A stretch of DNA of 18,098 nucleotides from CAZWBR01 sp964404205 (GCA_964404205.1 CAYOJD010000067.1:1-18098), one strand, 5' to 3'; numbered from the stretch's first letter, positions 1-8,132 are shown. The notes: a model not told the origin generated them from the sequence alone. Made by a program: numbers and translations.

Positions 1-659
1 GTAACATGGCCTCCTGTAATGTTAACTCCTTCTGGTTTAATGCCCAGCACCATTTCGGCATCCTCTTCGTTGCCCAGTACAATATCGCAACCGGCAACCA
101 GCGATGGCATCACTTCAGAAGCTTTTTTCCCATATTTCCATAGTTTGTTGCGATAGTTGAGGTCGCATGAAACGACAATATTTTTGGCCTGTGCTTTTTT
201 GATGGCTTCGGCAACTACATCGGCTGCCCCCTGCGAAATGGCTGGCGTGATACCTGTCCAGTGAAACCAGACTGCCCCCTGAAAAACAGTATCCCAGTCG
301 ATCATACCGGGTTTAATATCGCAAATGGCAGAATGGGCACGGTCGTAAACCACTTTCGATGCACGTGAAACGGCCCCGCTTTCCAGAAAGTAAATTCCCA
401 TCCGTTCGCCTCCCCAAATAATGTTGTCGATACCCACACCATATTTGCGTAAATCCATTGCACAGGCTTCGGCAATATCATTTTTGGGTAAACGGGTTAC
501 AAAGTCAGTTTTGATGCCAAAATTGGCCAGTGATACGGCAACATTCGCTTCGCCGCCACCGAAAGTCGCGACTAATTCGTTTGATTGGGCAAACCGAAGG
601 TTACCCGGAGTGGCCAATCGGAGCATGATTTCTCCAAAGGTTACGATTTTTTTTGACAT
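1..659 (-). CDS. kdgK: 2-keto-3-deoxygluconate kinase, PfkB family (3' part outside window)
   Basis: Phosphorylates 2-keto-3-deoxygluconate (KDG) to KDPG in the cytoplasm, the last step before aldol cleavage in hexuronate breakdown. I translated the minus strand from ATG at 659; 219 codons lie in the window and the frame stays open to the edge. The N-terminus reads MSKKIVTFGEIMLRLATPG, typical of KdgK, followed by the PfkB di-glycine region FGGGEANVAVSLA (about residues 33-45), and later CDLNYRNKLWKYGKKA and VLGNEEDAEMVLG, also KdgK-like. The C-terminal GAGD catalytic motif would lie outside the window. It is the third gene of the leftward arm, 105 bases after uxaC, which fits co-transcription and a shared pathway. 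Another sugar specificity within PfkB is possible, but KDG is strongly favoured by sequence and context. Confidence 0.88.
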   Translation of the reverse strand, partial: MSKKIVTFGEIMLRLATPGNLRFAQSNELVATFGGGEANVAVSLANFGIKTDFVTRLPKNDIAEACAMDLRKYGVGIDNIIWGGERMGIYFLESGAVSRASKVVYDRAHSAICDIKPGMIDWDTVFQGAVWFHWTGITPAISQGAADVVAEAIKKAQAKNIVVSCDLNYRNKLWKYGKKASEVMPSLVAGCDIVLGNEEDAEMVLGIKPEGVNITGGHV

Positions 660-742
660 AAAGTTGATAATTTGTGCATTAGCTAAAAATAGCAATTAAT
701 GCAATCGATTGTATTTTTTTGTTTTTACTTTATAGGTACGAA

Positions 743-761
743 AACCTCTTTCCTGGAGGTT
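743..761 (-). terminator. Weak hairpin between uxaC and kdgK (possible attenuator)
   Basis: Six-base stem AACCTC/GAGGTT with a 7-base loop lies just beyond the uxaC stop codon; on the minus strand it is followed by only a short T run (TTTT). It is too weak for a convincing full terminator. It may lower expression of kdgK relative to uxaC, or protect the upstream mRNA 3' end. I saw no TAnnTTTG promoter for kdgK in the 105-base gap. Confidence 0.3.
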
Positions 762-764
762 GAC

Positions 765-2165
765 TCAGAAATTGAAATATTTGAACGCGTTGTTGAACGA
801 GATATCTTCGACCATCTGTCCGAGAAGTTCCATGTCGGCCGGAATCTCACCATTTTCGACATCGTTTCCCAACAGATTACAAAGCGTACGGCGGAAATAT
901 TCGTGACGGGTATAGGAGAGGAAGCTTCGCGAATCGGTCAGCATTCCGACAAAACGGCTTAACAACCCGAGGTTCGAAAGGGCATTCATCTGTTTTTCCA
1001 TCCCATCTTTTTGATCGAGGAACCACCAGCCCGAACCAAATTGCAATTTCCCGGCGATTGTTCCATCCTGAAAATTACCAATCATGGTAGCTATCAATTC
1101 GTTGTCGCGTGGGTTTAAATTATAAAGAATTGTTTTGGCCAGCATATCTTCGCTGTCGAGCCGGTTCAGAAACTTAGATAATGGTCGGGCTAATTCGAAA
1201 TCGCCAATCGAATCGAATCCTTTATCCGGGCCTAAATTGTTGAAAAGCCTGCTGTTGTTATTGCGAAGCGCACCAAAATGGAATTGTTGCGTCCAGCCTC
1301 GGCTGTAATCCATTATCCCAAAACGGTACAACATACAGGATTTGAATTTCAGAATCTCTCCACCGTTGAGTTGGTGCCCTTTCCTTATTTTGTTGAAGAT
1401 TTCGCTGATTTCGGCATCAGTATAATCGGCCGCATAGGCTGTTTCAAGTCCGTGGTCCGAAAGGCGACACCCGTTTTTGTGGAAATAGGCATGGCGTTTC
1501 TCCAGTGCGGCCATAAATAGGTCGAATGTGCTGATTTCGATGTCGGTAACTTTCCCCAGTTTGTCCACATAGCTGTTGAATATTGTGCTATCTTCGACAG
1601 TCATGGCCATATCGGGGCGCCATGCAGGTAATACTTTTACCTCAAACCCACTCTCTTTGATAGCTTGATGGTATTCGAGCGTGTCGGTTGGGTCGTCAGT
1701 CGTACAAATGGTATGCACATTGGCCATTTGAATAATATTCCTGCAACTGTATTTGGGGGTTTTTAATTTTGCGTTGCATTCATCGTAAATTTCACGTGCA
1801 GTTTTGGGGCTCAGTACTTTATTGATGCCAAAGAATTTCTTTAATTCCAGATGTGTCCAGTGAAACAGTGGGTTCCGCAATGTGTATGGAACTGTTTCAG
1901 CCCATTTTTCAAATTTTTCCCAGTCGGAGGCATTGCCTGTGCAGAAACGTTCGTTTATCCCGTTGGTACGCATAGCCCTCCATTTGTAGTGGTCGCCGTA
2001 GAGCCAAATTTCCGTGATATTGTTAAAGCTTCTGTTTTCAGCTATCTCTTTGGGGTTGATGTGGCAGTGGTAATCGAAAATGGGCATGGCTGCCGCATGT
2101 TCGTGATATAAAATCTGTGCAGTTTTGGTTTGCAACAGAAAGTTTTCATCCATAAATGGCTTCAT
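765..2165 (-). CDS. uxaC: Uronate isomerase (glucuronate/galacturonate isomerase)
   Basis: Interconverts D-glucuronate with D-fructuronate and D-galacturonate with D-tagaturonate, the first cytoplasmic step of hexuronate use. The 466-residue product has the family's usual length. It starts MKPFMDENFLLQTKTAQ, carries the metal-binding motif DYHCHINP (H33 and H35) characteristic of this amidohydrolase-superfamily enzyme, and has family segments such as EIWLYGDHYKWRAMRTNG and WHLELKKFFGI-like text (HWTHLELKKFFGI). The ATG at 2165 is retained because the sequence before the alternative Met5 is typical of Bacteroidota homologues. It lies 29 bases after uxaE and 105 bases before kdgK on the same strand, so the three probably form one transcript. 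Function is confident; the balance between glucuronate and galacturonate cannot be read from sequence. Confidence 0.96.
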   Translation of the reverse strand: MKPFMDENFLLQTKTAQILYHEHAAAMPIFDYHCHINPKEIAENRSFNNITEIWLYGDHYKWRAMRTNGINERFCTGNASDWEKFEKWAETVPYTLRNPLFHWTHLELKKFFGINKVLSPKTAREIYDECNAKLKTPKYSCRNIIQMANVHTICTTDDPTDTLEYHQAIKESGFEVKVLPAWRPDMAMTVEDSTIFNSYVDKLGKVTDIEISTFDLFMAALEKRHAYFHKNGCRLSDHGLETAYAADYTDAEISEIFNKIRKGHQLNGGEILKFKSCMLYRFGIMDYSRGWTQQFHFGALRNNNSRLFNNLGPDKGFDSIGDFELARPLSKFLNRLDSEDMLAKTILYNLNPRDNELIATMIGNFQDGTIAGKLQFGSGWWFLDQKDGMEKQMNALSNLGLLSRFVGMLTDSRSFLSYTRHEYFRRTLCNLLGNDVENGEIPADMELLGQMVEDISFNNAFKYFNF

Positions 2166-2194
2166 AAATATCTGATTTGTAATCTTTAATAAAT

Positions 2195-3445
2195 TTATTT
2201 AATATCGAAAAGCCGGCAGATATGCCTTTCGAAAAGGTTCTCCTCCACACAACTTCCCACTAAATCAGCATGTTTTTTTAATAAGTCGGTGTAGTGCGCG
2301 CCCATCTCTGAAGCAATTTTATAGCCGACATGGATCAGTTGCCTGAAATTGGGATTGTAGTCGGGGTGACCCGGAATGTGGCGTAAAGTGTTGGCCAGCT
2401 TTTCGCTGCTCCACGACGCAACTTCGTCAGCCGACGGAAGTTCATTGCTCTTGATATCAATGACATCGGCATACGGGGCGCAAAGTTCCGCTTTCCGCGA
2501 AAGCGCCTCTTTGTAGATGGTTTTGGCTGTTTCGAGTGCTTCGCCACCGGCAAGGGCCAGGCCAATCACCTCTTCGAGCCAGGTGGTTCCTGCTGTTTTT
2601 ACATGGATGCCTTTATCGTATTGTTGTATGATTCGCGCAATTTCGGGATAGATGGAGAATTTGTCGGAGCCCGAATGTACGCTTAGTTTCAGGTTTTCGG
2701 GCAATCCAAATTCTTTCACTGCAAAATCGATGACCAGAATATCTTCTTCAAATTCGCGGGCAAACTGGGCTGCTTCGCCCACATAATCGACTCCTTTATT
2801 GAACCTTCCGGTGAATTTAGGGGCAATGGTTTGTGCCGGAATCTGCTGGTGGGCTACCATTTTCAGGATAAAAAACATTTCGACAGGAGTTTGTGGCGAC
2901 TCAACTTCGTCCATCGAAATCTCCGTTACAAAATTTTCAGCCCCCTTTCGTTCTGCAATAAACCGATAGATGCGACCCGCTTCGGCAATGGCGGCAAGGA
3001 ATTTACCGGCGATGGTGCGGAGCTGTTGTTCGTCGACTTCGAAAGGATGTTTGATTTGCGGAATGGCCAGTTTACCGGTATATTTTTTACATGATTCGAT
3101 AAATGCTGCAATTTCTTCTTCCGACGATGGAGTCCCAATTCGGTTGGCTACATCGAGGGTGAAGAAATCGGAAGCGCCAATAAACCCTTCAACATTGCTT
3201 AAATTGATATGGTCTGCATCGACAAAATATTGACCGTTGTAACCCAGGGCTTTCACAGCCTTGTCAGCTTCCACACGGGTATCAGCCGGTTTCGAATGAA
3301 CATAGGTGTGTTCGCGGTTCGATTTATTCCATACCGGAACGATCTCTATTCCTGCTTTTTGGGCTTTTGTAATTGCGCTCAACTGAGCTTCGCCCTGATG
3401 GCTAAAGCGGTCACCAATTCCAAAGCTATATTTCCCGATTTTCAT
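2195..3445 (-). CDS. uxaE: Tagaturonate/fructuronate epimerase, UxaE family
   Basis: Likely converts D-tagaturonate to D-fructuronate, which merges galacturonate catabolism into the glucuronate branch and removes the need for the altronate enzymes UxaB/UxaA. The 416-residue protein begins MKIGKYSFGIGDRFSHQGEA and contains the HSGSDKFS motif (residues 257-264), which I recognise from the UxaE family first described in Thermotoga; VDADHIN (about residues 76-82) is a further acidic/His metal-site candidate. It is the first gene of the leftward arm, 29 bases before uxaC, and begins 34 bases downstream of a TAAATTTG promoter element overlapped by a LacI-type operator. No uxaA or uxaB is seen in the window, consistent with this role. 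Assignment rests on remembered family motifs and context; a related epimerase specificity is possible. Confidence 0.8.
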   Translation of the reverse strand: MKIGKYSFGIGDRFSHQGEAQLSAITKAQKAGIEIVPVWNKSNREHTYVHSKPADTRVEADKAVKALGYNGQYFVDADHINLSNVEGFIGASDFFTLDVANRIGTPSSEEEIAAFIESCKKYTGKLAIPQIKHPFEVDEQQLRTIAGKFLAAIAEAGRIYRFIAERKGAENFVTEISMDEVESPQTPVEMFFILKMVAHQQIPAQTIAPKFTGRFNKGVDYVGEAAQFAREFEEDILVIDFAVKEFGLPENLKLSVHSGSDKFSIYPEIARIIQQYDKGIHVKTAGTTWLEEVIGLALAGGEALETAKTIYKEALSRKAELCAPYADVIDIKSNELPSADEVASWSSEKLANTLRHIPGHPDYNPNFRQLIHVGYKIASEMGAHYTDLLKKHADLVGSCVEENLFERHICRLFDIK

Positions 3446-3479
3446 ATTTTAAGCGTTTGTTTTATTCAATTTTATCCAT

Positions 3480-3487
3480 CAAATTTA
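3480..3487 (-). promoter_or_regulatory. Candidate promoter -7 element for uxaE-uxaC-kdgK
   Basis: On the minus strand this reads TAAATTTG, a full match to the Bacteroidota -7 consensus TAnnTTTG, 34 bases before the uxaE start codon. I found no clear TTTG-like -33 box. The operator-like dyad at 3492-3507 starts 4 bases upstream, so it would fill the promoter spacer. Confidence 0.5.
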
Positions 3488-3491
3488 TTTT

Positions 3492-3507
3492 CCGTGTTCG
3501 TTCACGA
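3492..3507. promoter_or_regulatory. LacI-family operator 1 (uxaE side)
   Basis: Sequence CCGTGTTCGTTCACGA, an imperfect dyad (CGTG...CACG around a central CG) that matches operator 2 at 15 of 16 bases. It sits directly upstream of the uxaE -7 element, where a bound repressor would block RNA polymerase. The LacI-family gene that starts at 3651 is the obvious candidate to bind it. Confidence 0.7.
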
Positions 3508-3580
3508 AGATAATGGCTTTTTGTCTTTTTGTTAGGTTCAAAATATCAAAAGTGCCTAAAAATGTTCTTAAACATTTATT

Positions 3581-3596
3581 CCGTGTTCGTACACGA
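3581..3596. promoter_or_regulatory. LacI-family operator 2 (regulator side)
   Basis: Sequence CCGTGTTCGTACACGA, with CGTGT/ACACG arms around TCGT and a central CG, typical of LacI-type operators. It lies 89 bases from operator 1 and ends 18 bases before the TAGATTTG element of the regulator gene, so it covers the expected -33 region. This suggests autoregulation and allows DNA looping between the two sites. Confidence 0.72.
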
Positions 3597-3614
3597 TATA
3601 AAAATAATCTTTTA

Positions 3615-3622
3615 TAGATTTG
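3615..3622 (+). promoter_or_regulatory. Candidate promoter -7 element for the lacI-like gene and rightward arm
   Basis: TAGATTTG matches TAnnTTTG and lies 28 bases before the regulator's ATG. The position where a -33 box should be is occupied by operator 2. No other clear promoter was found upstream of the following genes, so this may drive the whole rightward run. Confidence 0.5.
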
Positions 3623-3650
3623 TTGTCGAGTTTGTAATACAACCAGTTTT

Positions 3651-4720
3651 ATGACGACAAAACGAAATATCCGGATCAAAGATATTGCCGAAAAGGCAGG
3701 CGTTTCCATTGGTACAGTCGATCGTGTTTTGCACAAACGCGGCGAGGTGGCCGAAACTACGCGCAAGGTGATCATGCAGATTGTCGAGGAGCTCGATTAC
3801 CATCCCAATATTTTGGCCAGTACGCTGGCTTCGAAAAAAAATATCATGATTGCGACGTTGATGCCCAAATCGGCTACCCCCGATAGTTATTGGGCTAAGC
3901 CGCATCGGGGCATTACATCGGCTATCGGAAAAATGACCCAATACGGTGTAAGGGCGCAACATTTCTATTTCGAAATGGAGGTGGAAGGATCATTTTCGGC
4001 CGAAGCTTTGAAGCTGTTGGAAGCCAATCCCGATGCGGTATTGATGGCACCCTGGGCTGAGGTAGAGGCACTGAAATTTACCCAAAGATTGGATGAGCGT
4101 TTGATACCTTATCTTTTTATCGACTCGAATCTCGAAGGGGCACATCCGGTCAGTTTTGTCGTGCAAAATTCGTTGCAGAGCGGCTACCTGGCGGCGAAGC
4201 TGATTGACTACGGGGTAAGTACTGACAGTCAGTTACTACTACTGCACATTACCAAAAAAGGGCTGATTTCACGTCACTTGTCAGACCGCGAAAAGGGATT
4301 TATGCATTACTTCGAAATGCGAGGAGTTTCGCCATCCCGAATTCTAAAACTCGAGATAGCTGGGAATAGCGGCGAGCTGGAAGAAAAACTTTCAGCTGTT
4401 GGGTTGGCGTTGTGTGATATCGCGGCTGTTTTTGTAACCNNNNNNNNNNCAACTCTAAAGTCCATTTGGCTGCCGAAAGTTTCAAATCGCTTTGCAAAAC
4501 ACCAAAAATTATTGGATATGACCTAATTCCACAAAATATTGCGTTGCTCAAAACCGGGGTTATCGATTTTCTGATAAGCCAGAAACCCGAAGCTCAAGGT
4601 TATATGGCTGCCAATTTGCTCTTCGATTTTCTGATTAAGAAGGAGCAGGTGCCGGCTGAAAATTATATTTCAATAGACATCATCGCGGCTGAGAACCTCG
4701 ATTATTATTCATCATTTTAG
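3651..4720 (+). CDS. LacI-family transcriptional regulator (interrupted by an N gap)
   Basis: DNA-binding regulator, probably a uronate- or aldonate-responsive repressor of both divergent arms. The N-terminal LacI helix-turn-helix is clear: IRIKDIAEKAGVSIGTVDRV (residues 7-26), then a hinge region HPNILASTLASKK. The rest is a periplasmic-binding-protein-like sensor domain of the type common in Bacteroidota. Ten N bases (4440-4449) split the frame: 263 codons precede the gap, and from 4451 the sensor domain resumes in another frame (NSKVHLAAESFKSLC...) for 89 codons to the stop. Together they give about 352 residues, normal for the family, so the gene is probably intact in the organism. The ATG at 3651 fits the HTH position. 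Two dyads upstream are likely its operators; the next gene starts 16 bases downstream. Confidence 0.88.
4440..4449. other. Run of 10 N (assembly gap)
   Basis: Ten consecutive undetermined bases inside the LacI-family gene. The reading frames on either side require a true gap length of 2 modulo 3 (which includes -1), not 10. Left flank ends GTAACC and right flank begins CAACTCTAAAG; merging them on the shared C gives GTA ACC AAC TCT, encoding V-T-N-S, which restores the frame. The N run is therefore most likely a placeholder joining abutting contigs. Confidence 0.95.
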
Positions 4721-4736
4721 AAATAAATATCATATT

Positions 4737-5588
4737 ATGAAAAAGATATCATTCGACGACTTAAGCGGAAAAGTTTGTGTTATCACAGGCGGTGCCGGAG
4801 TTATTGGTGTTTCCATTGTGAAAGCATTGGCTTCGGTAGGAACAAAAGTGGCTATTGTCGACCTGAACGAAGAGCTTGCCCAGCAGGTTGCTGCAGAGAT
4901 TGCAGCCGAAACCGGGGCCGTAATCATTGGTGTGAAAGCCAATGTGTTGGAGAAGGAGTCGCTCGAAGCGGCCAAAGTTGTGATTAACGAAAAACTGGGG
5001 ACGATCGATCTGTTAATTAATGGCGCAGGTGGGAATTCGCCCCAGGCTACCACACAGGTTGAACAGCTCGATGATACCAACATCCAAAATCTTGAAGCAT
5101 CGTTTTACGGCTTGCAGATGGAGGGCTTTGACAAGGTTTTTGCGCTTAACTTTAAAGGTACACTGCTCCCGACGATGGTTTTTACCCGCGATATGCTGAC
5201 TAACCGCTCCGGTTCGGTTATCAATATCTCGTCAATGAATTCGTATCACCCGCTCACCAAAATTCCGGCTTACTCGGCTGCGAAAGCTTCGGTGAACAAC
5301 TTTACCGAGTGGCTGGCCGTCCATCTGGCCAAAGTGGGGATTCGCGTAAACGCGGTGGCCCCCGGCTTTTTTATCACCAGTCAAAACCGCTTTTTGGTAC
5401 TCGACGAAAAGACAGGCGGTTACTCTGCCCGTGGCAACAAAATTGTAACCAACACCCCAATGGGTAAGTTTGGCGATCCCAGTGATTTGCAAGGTGCTGT
5501 TTTATATTTATTATCAGACATTTCCTCTTTCGTAACCGGAATAGTCATTCCGGTCGATGGTGGTTTTAACGCTTACAGCGGCGTATGA
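4737..5588 (+). CDS. uxuB: SDR-family fructuronate reductase / D-mannonate oxidoreductase
   Basis: Predicted to reduce D-fructuronate to D-mannonate with NAD(P)H in the cytoplasm. The 283-residue short-chain dehydrogenase has the cofactor motif TGGAGVIG (T17-G24), the NGAGGNSPQATT segment, and catalytic S166, Y179 and K183 (SSMN and YSAAK). Segments such as NFKGTLLP, PLTKIPAYS, VNAVAPGFF and the C-terminal VDGGFNAYSGV match the SDR-type mannonate oxidoreductases known from Bacillus and Bacteroidota, which are unrelated to the long-chain E. coli UxuB. It follows the regulator by 16 bases and precedes a Gfo/Idh/MocA gene by 38 bases. Its role completes the path from UxaC and UxaE products to mannonate. 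The symbol is given by function; gluconate 5-dehydrogenase-like activity is a weaker alternative. Confidence 0.82.
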   Translation: MKKISFDDLSGKVCVITGGAGVIGVSIVKALASVGTKVAIVDLNEELAQQVAAEIAAETGAVIIGVKANVLEKESLEAAKVVINEKLGTIDLLINGAGGNSPQATTQVEQLDDTNIQNLEASFYGLQMEGFDKVFALNFKGTLLPTMVFTRDMLTNRSGSVINISSMNSYHPLTKIPAYSAAKASVNNFTEWLAVHLAKVGIRVNAVAPGFFITSQNRFLVLDEKTGGYSARGNKIVTNTPMGKFGDPSDLQGAVLYLLSDISSFVTGIVIPVDGGFNAYSGV

Positions 5589-5626
5589 TAATATGGATAA
5601 CTACAAACTGAATAATCCAAAATAAC

Positions 5627-7024
5627 ATGAAAAGAAGAGATTTTATTTCGATTACCGGCACAACGGCGGCCGGAACGCTGATTACGGCCCCGGTTCAGGG
5701 ATTTGCAAAAAGTTCGGCAGCCAAAAAACGATTGGTGCTGGTGGGAACCGGCGACCGCGGTTCGGGTTTCTGGGGCAAAACAGTTCTTCAAAATTATGGC
5801 GACATCGTCGAGTTTGTCGGTTTGTGCGATATCAATCCAGGCAGGGCGGCCTATGCAAAAGAGAGAATGGGCACTAACTGTCCGGTTTTTACCGATTTCG
5901 ACGAGATGATGAAAGCTGTGAAACCCGATATGGTTATTGTAACCACTGTTGATGCCACCCATCACCATTTTATAGTAAAAGCATTGGAATATGGGGCCGA
6001 AGTGCTTACCGAGAAACCTATGACCACCGACGAGGTGAAAATGAAACAGATTCTCGATGCAGAAAAAAAATCGGGTATTCCTGTAAAAGTAGGCTTCAAC
6101 TATCGCTACGGAACCATCTTTACTGAACTTAAAAAATTACTTGCATCGCACCGTGTAGGGACAGTCACTTCTGTCGATTTTCACTGGTACCTGAATGTTT
6201 TTCATGGGGCAGCCTATTTTCGCCGCTGGCATGGCCAGCGGGACAAGAGTGGGACATTGCTGTTGCACAAAGCCAGTCATCATTTCGATTTGCTTAACTG
6301 GATGATTGATTCAGATCCGGTTGAGGTTAGTGCGCTGGGTATGCTTGAGCATTACGGAAAAAACAATAGTTTCAGGGGCGGGAAATGTCGGGGCTGTCAA
6401 CATAAGGAAAAGTGTAAGTTTTTCTGGGATATCACCAAAGAGCCCAATATGATGAAGCTTTATGTCGAGAACGAACACCAGGATGGCTATATCCGCGACA
6501 ACTGTCTCTGGCGCGAAAATATTGATATTTTCGACAAGATGGCGGTACAGATTAAATATGCCAATGGCGTAAGTGTCTCTTATTCCTTGACCACCTATTC
6601 GCCATACGAAGGCTGGAGGATTGCCTTTAATGGAATGGCTGGCCGTATCGATGCCAGCGAAGGAATTCCGTGGGGCAAGTCCAATAGCATCGATCAAGCC
6701 AATCTGCATACGCAGGAAATGTCGCAAAACTTCTCAGGTTCGGCACCCGATCGGGAAGAGATAATGGTTGCCGATAATTTTGGTTCTTACGAAATTATGA
6801 AGATTCCGGTATCGAAAGGCGGCCATGGCGGAGGCGATGTGGTGTTGCAGGATAAAATCTTCCGCAACCCGAATATGGCTGATCCTTATAAACATGCAGC
6901 TGGCTCGCGCGACGGTGCAATGGCTTGTCTGATTGGTATTGCTGCCCGAAAATCGATAGACGAAGGGCGTACTGTTAAAATCGAAGAGCTCACCGATTTA
7001 ATTCCGTCTGTCAACAGAGGTTGA
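5627..7024 (+). CDS. Tat-exported Gfo/Idh/MocA-family oxidoreductase
   Basis: NAD(P)-dependent sugar oxidoreductase family, 465 residues, substrate unknown. The N-terminus MKRRDFISITG followed by a hydrophobic, alanine-rich stretch ending near VQGFA is a twin-arginine signal, so the folded, cofactor-loaded protein is probably exported to the periplasm. The Rossmann start reads LVLVGTGDRGSGFW and the family TEKPMTTDE motif holds K130. A cysteine-rich insertion, CRGCQHKEKC (C254, C257, C263), could bind metal and is a feature of a subset of these proteins. The C-terminal part has GGHGGGD. It sits between the fructuronate reductase and a PfkB kinase with gaps of 38 and 28 bases, so it is likely co-expressed. 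A periplasmic role on uronate-containing glycans or oligosaccharides is inference only. Confidence 0.82.
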   Translation: MKRRDFISITGTTAAGTLITAPVQGFAKSSAAKKRLVLVGTGDRGSGFWGKTVLQNYGDIVEFVGLCDINPGRAAYAKERMGTNCPVFTDFDEMMKAVKPDMVIVTTVDATHHHFIVKALEYGAEVLTEKPMTTDEVKMKQILDAEKKSGIPVKVGFNYRYGTIFTELKKLLASHRVGTVTSVDFHWYLNVFHGAAYFRRWHGQRDKSGTLLLHKASHHFDLLNWMIDSDPVEVSALGMLEHYGKNNSFRGGKCRGCQHKEKCKFFWDITKEPNMMKLYVENEHQDGYIRDNCLWRENIDIFDKMAVQIKYANGVSVSYSLTTYSPYEGWRIAFNGMAGRIDASEGIPWGKSNSIDQANLHTQEMSQNFSGSAPDREEIMVADNFGSYEIMKIPVSKGGHGGGDVVLQDKIFRNPNMADPYKHAAGSRDGAMACLIGIAARKSIDEGRTVKIEELTDLIPSVNRG

Positions 7025-7052
7025 TGATTTTGTAACTCTTAACTGAAAAGAT

Positions 7053-8132
7053 ATGCCGTTCGAACTAAAAAAAGATTGCAAATATGCCATGCTGGTTCCT
7101 ACCAGTATGGGGGTGAGGATTACCCCTCCGAATGGTCAGCCTGTACACAGCAGTACCACATTCGAGATGTATGCCACCAGTGCCGAAACCAACGTAGCCA
7201 GTATCTCCTCCTATCTTGGGCTTCCGGTAAAAGTGTTGACCACTTTTGTGAAGGATAGTCCAATCGCTCATTTTATCAAATCCAATCTTCGAAGCCGGAA
7301 TATGGATTTCGAGGGGCCCGAGATCCCGCAAGGTGGGCCATGGGGTTATCGTCATCAGTTCAATATTGCCGACAGTGGTTTTGGCACCCGTGGTCCGAGA
7401 GTCCAGAACGACCGTGCCGGCGAAGTAGGCCGGACACTCAATGTGAAAGATTTTGATTTGGAACGTATTTTCGGAGAGGAGGGCGTTCAAATTGTCCATC
7501 TGTCAGGATTGATTGGCGCACTTTCGCCCGAAACCAGCGAATTTTGTCTACAGATTGCCCGTTTTGCCAAAAAATATGGCACCCGTATCTCATTCGACCT
7601 TAACTACAGGGCATCGTTTTGGAAAGGCCGCGAGAAAGAACTTCGCGAAATCTTTACCGAGATTGCTTCGGTTTCCGATATTTTGATTGGGAACGAAGAG
7701 GATTTTCAACTTTGCTTTGGCATTGAAGGCCCCGAAGCAGGAGGTCATGGAATAGAAGCTGAAATTGAGGGCTTTAAAGGAATGATTAGCCGAGTTAAAG
7801 AAGCTTTTCCGAATGCATCGGTATTTGCAACCACTTTGCGTCAGGTGATCAGTACCAATCAGCATCTTTGGGGGGCCATTATGCTCGAGGGCGAAACGTG
7901 GCAGGTGATTGAACCGCGCCGCATCGATGTACTCGATCGCATTGGCGGTGGCGACGGTTTCGTAGGCGGTCTGCTTTATGCCATCCTGAAGGGTTGGGAA
8001 CCCGAAACATGGCCGCAGTTTGGATGGGCTACCGGCGCACTGGCCACAACTTTCTTAACCGATTATGCCCAACCCGCCGACGAGGAGATGGTTTGGAGCA
8101 TCTGGGGCGGAAATGCGAGAGTGAAAAGGTAG
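7053..8132 (+). CDS. PfkB-family sugar-acid kinase, divergent KdgK paralogue
   Basis: ATP-dependent kinase of the ribokinase/PfkB family, 359 residues, probably acting on a sugar acid. The middle reads SFDLNYRASFWKG and DILIGNEEDFQLCFG, nearly the same as the KdgK at the left edge, so both come from the KDG-kinase lineage. The C-terminal signature DRIGGGDGFVGG carries the catalytic base D301, with GGGD in place of the usual GAGD. The N-terminal region differs: the di-glycine of the first PfkB signature is replaced by ATSAETNVAS, and the usual FGEIMLR start is absent. Those changes sit near the substrate lid and may mean a different substrate. It lies 28 bases after the Tat oxidoreductase and 91 before the LarA-like gene. 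KDG, gluconate or another aldonate are all possible substrates; family assignment is firm, substrate is not. Confidence 0.8.
   Translation: MPFELKKDCKYAMLVPTSMGVRITPPNGQPVHSSTTFEMYATSAETNVASISSYLGLPVKVLTTFVKDSPIAHFIKSNLRSRNMDFEGPEIPQGGPWGYRHQFNIADSGFGTRGPRVQNDRAGEVGRTLNVKDFDLERIFGEEGVQIVHLSGLIGALSPETSEFCLQIARFAKKYGTRISFDLNYRASFWKGREKELREIFTEIASVSDILIGNEEDFQLCFGIEGPEAGGHGIEAEIEGFKGMISRVKEAFPNASVFATTLRQVISTNQHLWGAIMLEGETWQVIEPRRIDVLDRIGGGDGFVGGLLYAILKGWEPETWPQFGWATGALATTFLTDYAQPADEEMVWSIWGGNARVKR

Noticed and set aside
3651..4720. Reading the LacI-family gene as a pseudogene with a true frameshift
   Set aside because: The frame change coincides exactly with a run of N, and the two halves together give a normal-length protein.
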